The notes: generated from the letters alone by a model not told the origin. A stretch of 64,000 nt of DNA from Serendipita indica DSM 11827 (GCA_910890315.1 CAJVGD010000001.1:930001-994000); one strand, 5' to 3'. Shown: positions 24,916 through 36,439, numbered from the stretch's first letter. Program-made: numbers and translations.

Positions 24916-27900
24916 ATGTCAGAGTATAAAATTGAGTACTCGCCTTCCAGCCGTGCAGCATGCAGAGGTCAGTATTGCTCACTTCAAGAAATTGTTGTTG
25001 CTGACAACTACAGGCCCCAAGCCATGTTACGGCACCAAGATTGAAAAGGGAAGCCTCAGATTTGGTGAGCTATCAGAGAATGTGTTCGACGAAGACCACC
25101 CGGTCTGGAAATGGCGGCATTGGTGAGCCCCTTTGGGAAACGGCATAGGACGCACTCATTGACGCATCTGTGAAACTGTAGGGGATGCATGACTCCATAT
25201 CTTTTGAGACAATTGAAGAAATATCCTAGAGGGGTTCACGGTCTCTCAGGCTTTCAGCTCCTCCGGTTCGTCTCCGATCTTTTTCTGACCCACTGTTTAT
25301 ACTCTATAGGGTCGAAGATCAGCAAAGAGTTGTTTCTGCTGTCGAACGTGGTCAAGTGGATATGGCCGATATCCCTGCCTCTGCTCGCACCTTTGACCCC
25401 AACTTGCTCCCTACCACGCCTGCCGCAGCGGTCGCTAGTTCAAGCCAAGCAAGCGCAAGCTCAAATGCTGCCGGCAAGAAGCGCAAACGTGTCGAACCAC
25501 CACCGTCTAGTCAGGCTTCGACTACATCTCGTCGTTCGGATATTATCGAGTTGAGCGACAGTGATGATGATGTCGAGGTGGTGCATATGAAAAAGAGACA
25601 GAATATTGGACCGTCTGTTACTCAAAATTTGACGGTGGCTGGTCAGTCTACGGAGGTCATCGATCTCAGCGACAGCGACAATGACGAAGATGCCGGACAA
25701 GGTATGTGTCATTTTGGGGCAACGTACTGTCTCTTACCCCCCTGTAGACGAAGTCTATACTCATTTTGCGTCGTCTGTTGTTGGGATCAAATACTATAGC
25801 GGCCTCGTCGGCATCGGCGAACAGGTCAAACTTATCAGACAGCCAGAGAATGCATATGATCGCAATGCAATTTCAGTCAAAAATATATCCGGTGTGTTGA
25901 CAGGTGGACCACCTTGGGAATACTCAACATATTCGCAGGTGTACAAGTCGGTCATATTCCGAAGGATGGTAGGATCATGTACCAATGCGCGAAGGATATA
26001 ACTTACTCTTTGTCAGTTGCTATGCGTTTGTCTCCACTTATCGACAGGGGCTTGATCACCATTGAGGGCACAATGACCTCTGGAAATCTCTATGGCAAAG
26101 CTGGTTGGAAACTCGATATGTAGGATCTTTCCTTTAGCTCTACCTTCTATATTGATTTGCTTCAGTGATATTGCCATCATCGGCCCTAGCGACCCTCAGC
26201 GACGAAAAGCTTTGGAAGCAAGCTTGATTTGGGCAACTCCTGGACAATGTGGTTTTGAAGCCATGAAATCCCAGACCAACGTCGCGGGTACCTCTGTTTC
26301 AGCCAAGAAGGCTCGAGCCGGTCAAGCAAATAGCGCGGGCCTTGGATCTATTGATGCCGCCAAAGCTGTCCAGCTGCGCAACATCATGGAGAACATGAGC
26401 AGACTTGATGATGTATCACGGCGTGATACGATGCTCAATTCGCTTTGTGGTGACGACGTCCTGGAGCTTCCTGAGTACCCATCACCCCCTTCACGTGCTT
26501 CCGGAGTCCTCAAAAATGATCTCCTCAAGCATCAGGTAGGAGTAAAGCTCTGCGTCCGACTAGTCCGTTTACTCGTTTCACAGAAACAAGGCCTTCAATG
26601 GTGTATCAACGCCGAGAATCCAGTTTTACCGAAAAAAGAAACAGACAAGCCAGTCCAATTTTGGCAAATTCAGAAGACTGGAGCTAAGGCGAGTATTCAA
26701 CGGAAGTGCGCGGCTGGATGATTGACCTGGGACCAGACTTATTACTACAATAGTACGCTGAAAATCAAAGGAAGATCAATACTCACATATGAATAGTCGC
26801 AACCAGAACTCCTCAGGAAACTGCACCAGCCCTTGGTCGGGGAGGTATCCTTGGTGAGCGTAGTTTTTATTCCCTCTGCTCTTCTCATGCTTTAAACTAG
26901 CCGACGACATGGGACTCGGAAAGACTCTGACTTTACTGAGCTTGGTCGCGGCTACTAAAAAGGATCGAACTGCTTCACCATTCTGCAATGCCACACTCAT
27001 TATTGTGCCTCTTTCCGTACTTTCCAACTGGGAGACGCAAATTGTAGAACATTTCACAGAGGACAGCGACATCAAGTTTCACGTCTACTACGGTAATGGC
27101 CGGAACGTGAAGCCATCATTCCTCGAGGCACAAGATATTATTATCACAACCTATCAATGCGTCGTTGCGGATATGCCTCCTGCGAAAATGATCAAGGGTG
27201 TAGACGGAACCGAAACCATTCAAGTGAACAAGGCCAAGTCTGGCCTTTTTGCTGTAAATTGGAAGGTATGTTATACCATTCTCTCAAATCAATCCAGAGT
27301 CTCAACGTCCTAAGCGCATTTGCCTTGATGAAGGACACACGATACGCAACCCAAAAACAAAGATGGCTCAGGCATGCTATGCCCTTTCCGCAGAGCGTCG
27401 ATGGGTCGTATCTGGAACCCCGATTGTGAGTTGTGTCGGAATTCCGTTGTACAGGCTCATGACCATTTTAGATCAATAATCCTTCTGTAGGATCCATGGA
27501 GCATAGTTTGTCAAAATGTTGACATACGCATAGGATTTGGGCTCTCTGCTGCGCTTTTTGCGTATTTGTAGCCCTCTCGACAAACCAGAGTTTTTCAAGC
27601 GACTATTGTCGAGGCCACTCTCAAAGCGAGACCCATACGCCGCCGACTTACTCAAGGTCGGTGACGTCTCACTTTTCACCTTGATTTCTGAAAGTTTGCA
27701 GGCCTTGATGAGCTCTTGCTGCATTCGAAGAACCAAGGAAATGCAAGACAAAAACGGCAAGGCCTTGGTGCCCCTTCCACCAGTCACGTTCAATGTCATA
27801 CCTGTGAAACTGGACGAAAAGACGAGAGAGTTTTATGATACGGTCGAAGAAGAATCGCGAGCGTTGATTCAGGACTACCTCGCAAGAGGAGCAAACAGAG

Positions 27901-29613
27901 AAGATGTGAGCCACTGCTTACAGAAAGGTTAAGCCTAAACTCTTGCAGATGCCAACAGGTGTAAATGTACTAAGTATGCTTACGAGACTTCGCCAAATCG
28001 CATTGGATCGCAGCCTCGTCCCGACGCGATATCTCGAGGTGTGAACAGCTGCAGTGTAATACCTAGATCTTATATCATTTACCCAGGATCTTCGCGCCGC
28101 TGCGAAGGCACACCAGCACTCGGTAGCCGCACCTGCCGCATCCAACATCAGTCCAGAGGAAAAATCTAGACTTCAGGATCTTCTTGCGCAGGCTATCAAG
28201 GACTGTGAAGAGTGTAAGCATCCTTACAACTACCTCGCAGGTCGTTGATATCTCCTCAGGTCCAATTTGTTTCGAGGCCCTGACCGACCCTCGTATCACA
28301 ACATGTGCGCATCGATTCTGCTTGGAGTGCATCGTGGAGGCAGGTTCTGTGGTTCTACTGTCTTCACCATCTAATCTCTCTTTTTAGACTATCAACCGCC
28401 AGCAGAAATGTCCTTTGGTGAGTATACCTATTGGTGAGTATTTTTTTTCACTGATAGGAGATAGGATCGTCGTCAACTGCGAGTCGAGGATCTCATAGAG
28501 CCTCGGCCACCACAAGAAGACGAAGAACAAGGCGACGATGAGTCTGAAGACCACCTAGGCATAGAAGAAATAGCTCCTTCCGCAAAGGTCCAACAGCTTA
28601 TTCAAATTCTTCGAGTTCTTCCCTCCGATTCCAAGTCGCTCGTCTTTTCTCAATTTACGTCTTTCTTGGACATTGTGAGTTGACCCTATCGTGCAAAGAT
28701 TATTTCTGAAAGATCAATAGATTGGTATACAGCTTCGTAAAGAAGGTACGAGTAGCAAAGACATGGTACCTTACTGACTTAATTCCAGCATCCCTTACGT
28801 TCGCTTCGACGGCACTATGAGTGCAAGCAAACGCAAGGCCGTGTTGGAACAGTTTTCGGAGCCAATTTACACAGAATTTGACGATCAGGAGACCGAACCG
28901 GAAACCGAAGATGAAGATGCATATCGAGAGTATATAGAGAGAAAGAGGCAGAGACGAAAGGGGAAAGCGCGAGCTGTCTCGCGATTCATTGAAAGCGGAC
29001 AGGCGAAGAACCCTGTGGTCATGCTCATCTCCCTCAAGGTACGCTTTATTCATTCCTGTTCCCAGCTTCTAACCCTCCTGAATAGAGCGGTGCACTTGGT
29101 CTCAATTGCACAGTGAGTATATTAGGCTTTACTAAAACTCGTCTTATCTATGCAGGTCGCAAACAATGTGTTTTTAATGGATCCATTTTGGCACGTGAGT
29201 AAATTGACTTTTACAAGAGTTCATGTTAACAATCTCCAGGATGCAATCGAATCTCAGGTTCATTTTATACTTATAACCTCGCCTTCACTAACTTAATGAA
29301 GGCTATTGATCGTGTCAATCGTCTTGGGCAGAAAAAGGAGGTATTTGTATATCAGATGGTAGCTGAGGATACCATCGAGGCGAAGGTGAGCCTCTCATTC
29401 GGTATGGCGTACACTCTAACATTTCCCAGGTGCTCTCGATTCAAGAGCGTAAAAAGGAGCTTGTTCGTCAGGCATTCTCAGGAACTAAGACTCACCAGAC
29501 TCAGCGGGAGAAGAAGGAAGCCAGGTAAATACGCTTGCAATATGACTGTCTTGCACGCTGATAGTGTTTCTAGACTACAAGAACTAATTGAACTTTTTGG
29601 TCGGAGAGAGTAG
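24916..29613 (+). CDS. RAD5: Rad5/HLTF-like SNF2 translocase and RING E3 with an N-terminal PARP-type zinc finger
   Basis: This is a nuclear DNA-damage-tolerance protein; the Rad5/HLTF family polyubiquitinates PCNA and remodels stalled forks. Domains in order are as follows. A PARP-type zinc finger is spliced from exon 1 (MSEYKIEYSPSSRAACRG) into PKPCYGTKIEKGSLRFG and WKWRHWGCMTP, with a C-terminal helix VEDQQRVVSAVERG. Two acidic SUMO-interaction-like motifs follow (IIELSDSDDD, VIDLSDSDND). A HIRAN domain has VVGIKYYSGLVGIGEQVKLI and VGHIPKD. The SNF2 N-lobe has ADDMGLGKTLTLLSLV, IIITTYQ, DEGH and VVSGTPI. An embedded RING follows (CPICFEALTDPRITTCAHRF, then CPLDRRQL). The helicase C-lobe has SLVFSQFTSFLDII, FDGTMSASKR and AIDRVNRLGQ. 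It ends LIELFGRRE. About twenty introns are present, one of them GC-AG (26689-26736). Length is near 1,170 aa. The RING inside the helicase and the HIRAN identify the family; the PARP finger is the extra element. Confidence 0.93.
26689..26736 (+). other. GC-AG intron in the Rad5-like gene
   Basis: The exon end GCTAAG is followed by GCGAGT, and the acceptor is accag at 26732-26736. Removal joins QIQKTGAK to TYYYN, and the next intron (26753-26796) joins this to IATRTPQETAPALGRGG, the expected continuity before the Walker A motif. No GT donor gives this frame. Confidence 0.65.
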
Positions 29614-29666
29614 ATCTTTGCACGGCCCTAAGGTGTAACGTTGCCTTTTCCAATGAACATGGTCGA

Positions 29667-31872
29667 TTACACTGCCTCGAGCGTCTGAGCAGTAGTTAGA
29701 ATGGCTCATTCCATGAATAGGCAAACTAACCTGAAGAACTTGACTTAGCATAGCGTCAATCTCTGGACCTGAAATTCCAGGCACCGCCGCCGTCAGCAGC
29801 TTTCGATAGTTGCCAATCTTTCCAACGTCGGAAGACTCTGTCAATGAGTGAGCGTACTCATTGACGAGTCGGTCCGTTTGTTGCGACAGTGCTTCAATCT
29901 CTGCCCTGAGCTTCTGACATTGTTCGTCCTGTTCGACTTGCGAGCGTGGGATGTCTGAACATAGCTCCATCAAATCTGAAGCATCTTCATCCGGTGTCGA
30001 GCCCTTGACCACAGCTTCTGGGGAAAATGCAATTGTCTCTCGGGTCAATCCACGACCAGAAGCCCAAACCATCTTTTCCCACTGGTCTTCTTCACAGAGC
30101 CATTGCAGCATACCCGTCTTGCTTCGTCGGATTGTAATGTCGATGACCTCTGACTGGAGGGTCTCCAACTGTGGCTTCCTCCCACCTAGTAATTGCAAAT
30201 CCCGGTTTTTGAGTTCATCAATGGATTTTTGTGTTGATTCGACCTCCTTCTCCAACTGTGCGAGAATGCCTTTTGCCTGGAAGAGCTCCCGTTCACGATA
30301 CTTGAGCTCACCATCTAAGCACACCAGTAGCTCGTCAAATCTTTGCGTCATCTCCGTAAACACTTCGTCTCCTGCTCGCCGTACAGCTGGCAACTCTTGT
30401 GTCCTGGGGTCGAGCGCGCCAAGGCGAAAGAGCGTCCTTGCGGCGATGGTAGGAGATGATCTGAAGCGCTCGTCGTCGACCACATAGTCTTCTGCAGACT
30501 TTCCATCGTTATTCTTGAGATGTGGGTCCGCACCATGATCTAGCAACGCCTTGACGAGTCGCTTGCTGCGACATCGTGCGGCCATAGTGAGCGCCGTTTC
30601 TCCATCTGCGTCCTGAAAGTTGATAATGTCTGCAAGTTCTTTCGGATAGTCGGATAGGCGAGCTAGAGCCGTCTCCATATAATATCGAGCCGCATGAATC
30701 TTGCCCTTGGTCATGGCAAGGTCAACAATATGGTGGAAGACGGTGCGGTTGTACGAATCAATGTTGAGTGTGGTACGATGGAGTAATTCATAAAGCTCGG
30801 CAAACTTGCGGATGTCGTAGTTGTTCGCATATGACACCGCACGCATGAGTGCAGTTGTCCCGGTGGTCGTAACCTTGAAAGGATCCGCGCCAGCAGAAAG
30901 AAGAAGCTTGACTATACGGATGCGACCCATGGCGGAAGCCCAGTGTAATGCGGTGTGTCCCTCGTCGTCAATGTCTACATTGACGTCCAGGCCGGGGGTG
31001 GGTGGATAAGAAGCTGTGGTATTTGTGCAGTGTCCGTTAGAAAGTATTCGAGCATGGCATTTTTGAAGCTATCTGGCTCTGGCGAATCTTGTTTCCGCTG
31101 CTTCCTCGGGGATGGCTGAACAACCTCGACCTCCTGACCATCTCGAGAGAGTGTTGTGACGGATGCAACAGGGGATGGAGTCGCAGAGGGTTCAGATGAC
31201 CCCCCGTTTCCGGAGTATCTCTCCGACTCTTCAGATGGGTGGCGAGCACTCCTGGTGCGTGTGGAGCTGTATTCCGCCGGACTCCGATGTCTACCCTGCT
31301 TGAACCCTGGTGGAAGGAGGTTGTTTCCAACCACCGTATGCTTTGGTGCCAGCGGGGGGCTGTCTTCCGACGGCCTGTAATCAATGATAGGACGCAGTTG
31401 TGGCTCGACCTCGTATTGCCTAGCAAGCGCGAGGGCCGACTCTGGAGGAACCCATGTACCTGCAGAATGTGCAGTTGCAAACACACAAAGGGAACGCGTG
31501 GTCAGGACGTGCATGCAAACGCGTGTTGGAGGGAATAGGAACGCACCTTGGTACTTTCCGTAGCCACCTTGGACCTTTTCATGGACCCCCTTTTGCACTT
31601 CGCGCTCTAAAACGCGTGTTCGCTGTGGTTTGTCGAAGCCGGCAACTTTGAGGATTTGGGTCGCGTTAAGCCAGCCGTCTGCGCGTCTTCGCATGACCGA
31701 GACACCCTCAGATATCCTAGAGCCAAGTTATGAATTTGAGGAGCGAGCCAACGACGACGCGACTTGCATCTCATAGACAGGCACACCGCTGTAGGTCGCC
31801 TAGATGCTGCTTAGCACATGTTCCTTATATATGTGGCCTATCATTGTTCACCTTGAAGATTTGCGGAGGCAT
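29667..31872 (-). CDS. MBP1: MBP1/Res-type APSES cell-cycle transcription factor
   Basis: This is the DNA-binding subunit of an MBF-like complex that drives G1/S genes through MluI boxes. The start is ATG 31870-31872 (MPPQIFK), spliced to ATYSGVPVYEMQ and then DISEGVSVMRRRADGWLNAT, which rebuilds the KilA-N/APSES domain with the recognition region GFDKPQRTRVLEREVQKGVH and GGYGKYQGTWVP. A Ser/Pro-rich linker follows, then ankyrin repeats (IDDEGHTALHWASAMGRIRI, DADGETALTMAARC, HGADPHLKNNDGKSAEDYV), a coiled coil (CLDGELKYRERELFQAKGIL) and a C-terminal helix. The last intron joins MLSQVLQ to TLEAV, with the stop at 29667-29669. The frame changes at the G5 run 30994-30998 inside IHPPPGLDVNVD, where one base appears to be missing. 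Length is about 690 aa. An MCB-type ACGCGT lies upstream. Confidence 0.9.
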
Positions 31873-32216
31873 TTTCGGGGATTTCCACCGGAAAGCGTCA
31901 ACGACGTTGGGGGTCAAAGTTGTTGGTTGACAATCCGACATCTTGCCCAGTCCATACTAATCGATAAGGAAACGCATCCAAGTAAATTTACGTTTGTGGA
32001 TGGCGAATCTAGCTCATGTCCATCGCACATCCCATTCAAGTCGTCGCGTCGAGAAGCGCGTCATGACGTGCCTCACGCGTCAAATAGCATCATTGAATAG
32101 CTCGAAATGTCCATGATTGCATTCACTGTTAAGCCGGCCTTGATTCTTACAACTTCTGCGCGACCCGCTCAAGTGTCGATGTGAAGAGTTCCAATGGATA
32201 AATAGAATAAGTCAGT
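31873..32216. other. Intergenic region upstream of MBP1
   Basis: This 344-bp stretch holds the MBP1 promoter (minus) and the 3' end of the adjoining minus-strand gene. It contains one ACGCGT at 32075-32080 and no convincing frame. Confidence 0.5.
32075..32080. promoter_or_regulatory. Candidate MluI cell-cycle box (ACGCGT)
   Basis: The palindrome ACGCGT lies about 200 nt upstream of the MBP1-like start codon. In yeasts MBF binds this hexamer. A single occurrence could be chance, and ACGCGT also occurs inside the gene's own coding region. Confidence 0.3.
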
Positions 32217-33071
32217 CTACTGATACAGTGTCAACGGCGATGATCCGATGCCCAGTGCCAAACACGGAAGGGGTGGTGGTACAATGAGTCTATCATCCTC
32301 TAGAGTCGATGCCGAACAGGGAGTGTCACCTCTGTCACGTATTTTATCAAGCTCGAGGTGAGATGGAGTGCTTCGGGGGGAATTTTGGGATGAATGCGCG
32401 GTCGGGTGTGGGCTAGGCGAAGTCGGGGGAAACTGGTACCGGACGGAGCGCGAGGGTGATGGCATGGCTACGAACACGCAAATTTGTGCAATGGTATCGA
32501 GCTGTTCCAGTGGTGGTGGTGAGGACGGCTCCGGACGTGGACAAGGGGGAGACGGCTGCTCGTCGCTGGGAGAGGAGGAATCTTCGGACCGCGGAGTGTT
32601 CAAGTCATCTCCTTTGCATACTCCATTTGATTCTGGTAAAGTGGAATCTGTCCTTGAGCCTGTCCTCGCCTCGTCTTTGGCATACTGAGGGGGATCCGGC
32701 TCTGTATAGTCGACAGAGAGTCCAAATGGCTGCGATATGTATGAGTGTGATTCACTGCGACAAATATGACCCACTTGTTGGCTATGCCAGTATGCTGCAT
32801 CCGTCTGCGCCCTTGGATCCACATAAACTTCGAGTAGCTTTGGCTTTCGGGCACGGCGTCTCCGCTGTTGTATGATTTGTTCTACCGCGTCTTGCTGGTT
32901 TCTGAGGTTTCGAATGACCCTCAAGACGACGGGTCTAACAAGAAAAATGCCGCAGATGCATAAGATGGCAAATAGACCAAGAAGCACGCCGATGAGGAAT
33001 CTTTCCGCGGGTTTGCTGTCAACATCAGCAACTGGAGCGTCTGAAGACGCAGCGGTCGACGGCGAGGCCAT
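32217..33071 (-). CDS. Single-pass membrane protein with Pro/Ser-rich tail
   Basis: The function is unknown. The first ATG in the open frame is 33069-33071 (MASPSTAASSDAPVADVDSK); the frame extends further upstream only from a TTG, so the ATG was chosen. An N-terminal segment of about 22 residues precedes a membrane helix (FLIGVLLGLFAILCICGIFL), followed by a strongly basic cytosolic patch (QQRRRRARKPKLLEVYVDPR) and a long Pro/Ser-rich tail ending PLTLYQ at 32217. Length is about 284 aa with no intron seen. There is no signal peptide, and it resembles other short-ectodomain fungal membrane proteins only in architecture. An upstream exon cannot be excluded. Confidence 0.6.
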   Translation of the reverse strand: MASPSTAASSDAPVADVDSKPAERFLIGVLLGLFAILCICGIFLVRPVVLRVIRNLRNQQDAVEQIIQQRRRRARKPKLLEVYVDPRAQTDAAYWHSQQVGHICRSESHSYISQPFGLSVDYTEPDPPQYAKDEARTGSRTDSTLPESNGVCKGDDLNTPRSEDSSSPSDEQPSPPCPRPEPSSPPPLEQLDTIAQICVFVAMPSPSRSVRYQFPPTSPSPHPTAHSSQNSPRSTPSHLELDKIRDRGDTPCSASTLEDDRLIVPPPLPCLALGIGSSPLTLYQ

Positions 33072-33385
33072 CCAGTGGCACAGACGGCGTGAACGACGAG
33101 GCCAGGATGTGCGGATTGGTTGCAAATGTGCTCCAACAGGGTGCCGAAGGGCTTTAAGAGCGACGCCATGTGCTCAGCGGGTGGTCGAAGCATATCCATG
33201 CGGTCAAGGAGAAGCGGCGTCGTTGAAAAGCCTGACAACACACTGGAACCGCCGTAGCGGCAACATGGTCTCTGAAATATCAAAAATGCTACTATACACA
33301 TTTTCCAACGTCAAATGCTGCTTAGCACCCGTGCCGATTTATGAATGAACCCCCTCTCCACAAGGGCCACTTCCCTCATCCTCGT
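33072..33385. other. Intergenic region between MON1 and the 32.2-kb gene
   Basis: This is about 314 bp in tandem orientation on the minus strand. It holds the MON1 3' end and the promoter of the membrane-protein gene. Nothing further was recognised. Confidence 0.45.
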
Positions 33386-35448
33386 TTAGAACACGGGAGC
33401 ATCCCGCAGAAAGAGCTTGGCCTCTTCACGTTTCACCCAAGACACGACCGCGTTGGCAGCTCCAATGGCCGCACTCTTTGGCAGTCGCGGAGACAGCGCG
33501 ATGTAGATTTCAAACGATTTTGTGATCTGCATAATGCGAGTTAGCCACGTTGACCCTCGGGATGAATCATATGCCGCTCACCCATCCCATCACGCTCACT
33601 GCCTCTGTCCGTACATACTGCAGCTTGAGTGTGCATTCCTGACCCGACTTGGCGTGTATAGCGTCCCAAACGACGCGATATAGGTTGAACAGTCGCTCCC
33701 ATTCGTCCTCTAGCTCTACCTGGTCCCTCTCATCATGCGCGTGGGCTTCGATCCCGTTAAAGATGGGGGAGGTGACCTGCACATTCGGCCGACTCTTAAA
33801 GAAAAAATGCCGAAGTCCTGGGATGCCGAGTTCATCTACCGAATACGTGCTTCGCTGTGCAGCCTTGAGCAATTGTCGCAGTGTCTCCCCATCGCGAAGT
33901 CGATTCGTAGCCACGTCCGCCCACTGACGTACAACCTCAAAGTCTCCAGAAGCTGAGACTATTACCAAACACACGGCAGGCGCGTGTGTTCCACCCGTTA
34001 ATGCTGCATCTTCCTCGTTCTCCCGCGGTGCTTCGCCAGCTTCGGCAGGCTGCGAAGCGCTTGCGGCACTGTTACTTGGTAGCTGGAGGTAGGAGGCATA
34101 TGCGTGCAGAAGCCCATTGGAATTGAAACGCGGAAGGCAAATAGGCAGCCAGCTCGCTGCGCTTCCCTTGACTGCGGGCGAGCCAATCGTCGCCAGTAAA
34201 ATATGCATGTCCGCTGGGTGAACCGTGTGTTTCTTTGGTCGTGCAATCGTCACAACCTTGTCGTCGACGAACACAATGGCATATAAAATGTCCTTGAGCC
34301 GCGTCTTCATATTAGGTGGAGGGACCAGTGCATCTGCGACTCGAAGTCGGAGCCCAGAGTCCAGGCGTAAGGTGCTCAGTGACGAGGCGAGAATTGCAAA
34401 GGACCTCGGAAGGTGATCCAAGTACGACTCGAGCATGGTGGTAGTCCCCGACAAGAGCCGACGAAGGTCATAGTTGGCATGTCGAGTTAGGATCCGCTCC
34501 AACTGGGATCCAGTGAGCACAGATAATATAAGTAGATGTAAATGTTCCAAATATATTCTCGCCTGACGCTGTGAGCCATGGTATAGCACTAGAGGGAGGT
34601 CTTACCACAGACTCTGGTTCCGCGAACGGCGTGACGCATACATAGTACAGCGGCGGACGAATTGTAAAGGTTATTCGGACTGGTGGAGCGATAATGGACC
34701 TGACGCAGTTTCAGGGTCACCACCTTTGTCGGTTAAAGGGAAAGGCTTACCGAATCTTGTCCTGGTCATCCTCAAAGACGGAGATGAGCGCGTGCATGAC
34801 ACCAATCAAGTTGGTAATGTCGTCGCCCTCTGTTTCGTCAATCTTCCTGTTGGTGAACACGGGTTTGCCAGCATGAGTGAGCACGAAGAATTGGCGCGGC
34901 GGAAACTTTTGCTCATGAGACGGATCGTATGGTATATCACGTATATCTGTACGTGGCTCTGCTCGCATTGGGGGTTCATGAGAAAAGGTCTTCATACAGA
35001 TGATGAAGGTTCGACGAGGTACTCACTCACCACGACCGCGACTCAGACTCTTCTTGAGCTGCTCTCTGAGTCTCTCAGCATCAGCTGCCACTTCTTCTGG
35101 TGAGCGCATGAGATTTGGTGTCGCCCCATCCGATCCTGACGAGTCTTCCATGAGATAAACATGATCACTCGAGCCATGGTGACTATTAGAAATGATGTTT
35201 CCTCCATGTGAGAATTCAGAGATGGACGCGCTTGAGCTGAGGACGCCTGATGGTTCAATCGTCACGGCTTGGTCACTGGACACTTGTGCTGGGGATGCTG
35301 ATGCCATTAGTTGAGCATTAGTGAGTGCACGGGATGGCACAGAGTTGTGACTCTTGATTGACGGTCGCCGCGAGCTTGACGGGGTCACAGGACGCGAAGG
35401 AGTGGGGGTTTCGTGCCGCGAGTGAGATCTAATATGTGTTTCCGACAT
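33386..35448 (-). CDS. MON1: MON1, subunit of the Mon1-Ccz1 Rab7 guanine-nucleotide exchange factor
   Basis: MON1 with CCZ1 activates Ypt7/Rab7 on late endosomes, vacuoles and autophagosomes. The ATG at 35446-35448 opens a Ser-rich disordered N-terminus (MSETHIRSHSRHETPTPSRP). A conserved longin-type region follows: FFVLTHAGKPVFTNRK, DDITNLIGVMHALISVFEDD, LVLYHGSQRQARIYLEHLHL, SGTTTMLESYLDHLPRSFAI, ILYAIVFVDDKVVTIARPKK and HPADMHILLATIGS, then PSWLPICLPRFN-like text (here SWLPICLPRFNSNGLLHAYA). The C-terminal exon is joined through an intron near 33533-33587, turning VSVMGW into ITKSFEIYIALSPRLPKSAA and ending LFLRDAPVF with the stop at 33386-33388. Introns are short and the frames are clean. 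Length is about 600 aa, typical for fungi. Confidence 0.93.
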
Positions 35449-35565
35449 TCAAGTAAGAACTACACGCGTCTGAGCACGCCCAGGGAAATGCACAGCGGAC
35501 GTGGCAGCAGTGAAAGGGTGGCGACCACTTGTAAATGAACTACATCTTCATGTAACCATATTTTA

Positions 35566-35841
35566 TTAGTTGTTTAATATACGGTATATACAGATCCACA
35601 AACCTTGTACACCTTGGACTCGACCGTCAGTTGGGCTATAGCTAGACCCTTGACGACGAGCATCGTGATGCAATCTACTGATATTCTTGATTATCTCGAG
35701 TGAGTTTTTCAATTCCAAAGTGGCTAGGTCGACCTTTCCGCTGTGATGATCATCATAGAAGTCAAGCACGTACTGCAAAACATCCAAGGATGTCGCAGAT
35801 TGACGATTATACCATGCTAATCCTGATGCTTTGCTTTTCAT
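35566..35841 (-). CDS. Possible small protein of 91 aa
   Basis: I do not recognise this frame. It opens with ATG at 35839-35841 and reads MKSKASGLAWYNRQSATSLD, then an amphipathic helical stretch (VLQYVLDFYDDHHSGKVDLA, LELKNSLEIIKNISRLHHDA), and ends at TAA. The composition is protein-like over the first 65 residues, but there is no homologue I can name, and it may be a chance frame or an exon of an unmodelled gene. Confidence 0.2.
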   Translation of the reverse strand: MKSKASGLAWYNRQSATSLDVLQYVLDFYDDHHSGKVDLATLELKNSLEIIKNISRLHHDARRQGSSYSPTDGRVQGVQGLWICIYRILNN

Positions 35842-36337
35842 CTCTTTTTTCTAAATGGCCATTGACCGATGTTTTTTCCTAGGACAGCCAGCATCGCAAC
35901 TTTTAGGTGAGAATCTATTTTTCTCTTTTCACACCCGGGATGTTATACATCTTATCCGAGGCTTTTGCTGCTGAGGAGTTTACCCAAAAAAATGTCATAG
36001 TTACTCTGACCTTTCGTTCTCGTTTCTTACTGAACACTGCTGACCATGATTATTATAGATAGTTGTTGTACTCAATGTACTTAATTGTTGAATCCAGCCC
36101 GCTGCGGTCTCTGCTTTTCTTATCTTGAGCAAAGCCATCATGCCCGCTGCGTTGGAAAAGAAAATGGAATCCGTGCGAAGGCACTTTTAGTATCTGGGAT
36201 AAGACTGCACAAGCTCAACATCGATTCGAGGGGCGTGCCTTTCCGCAGCTCCTCCGTGAAGCGTGTCGAATAGTGGACAGGCTCAATGATCAAGCGATAC
36301 GCCAAAGCGACCTGCTGCGGTTTGGGCAGCCTGGCTC

Positions 36338-36344
36338 TATATAT
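36338..36344 (+). promoter_or_regulatory. TATA-like box
   Basis: TATATAT occurs about 100 nt upstream of the ATG at 36440, a usual distance for a fungal core promoter. It was recognised by position and sequence only. Confidence 0.4.
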
Positions 36345-36439
36345 CCTCACACTGCCTGCCCTACTGACGTCCTCGCCCGCTGATCTCTTGTCCCCGTCTG
36401 TTCCCTCGTCCTTTACGTCTCACGTGCGGCGGACCTGCT

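Larger units (their letters stand above)
35449..36439. other. Long divergent intergenic region
   Basis: This 991-bp stretch lies between MON1 (minus) and the 36.4-kb gene (plus). It is AT-richer than its neighbours around 35540-36070. It contains one minus-strand open frame (35566-35841, listed separately) and a TATA-like box at 36338-36344. Other frames look random. Confidence 0.5.

Noticed and set aside
36138-36350. Minus-strand frame of 70 aa upstream of the type II membrane protein gene
   Set aside because: No recognisable motif, and it overlaps the TATA-like box and promoter of the plus-strand gene.
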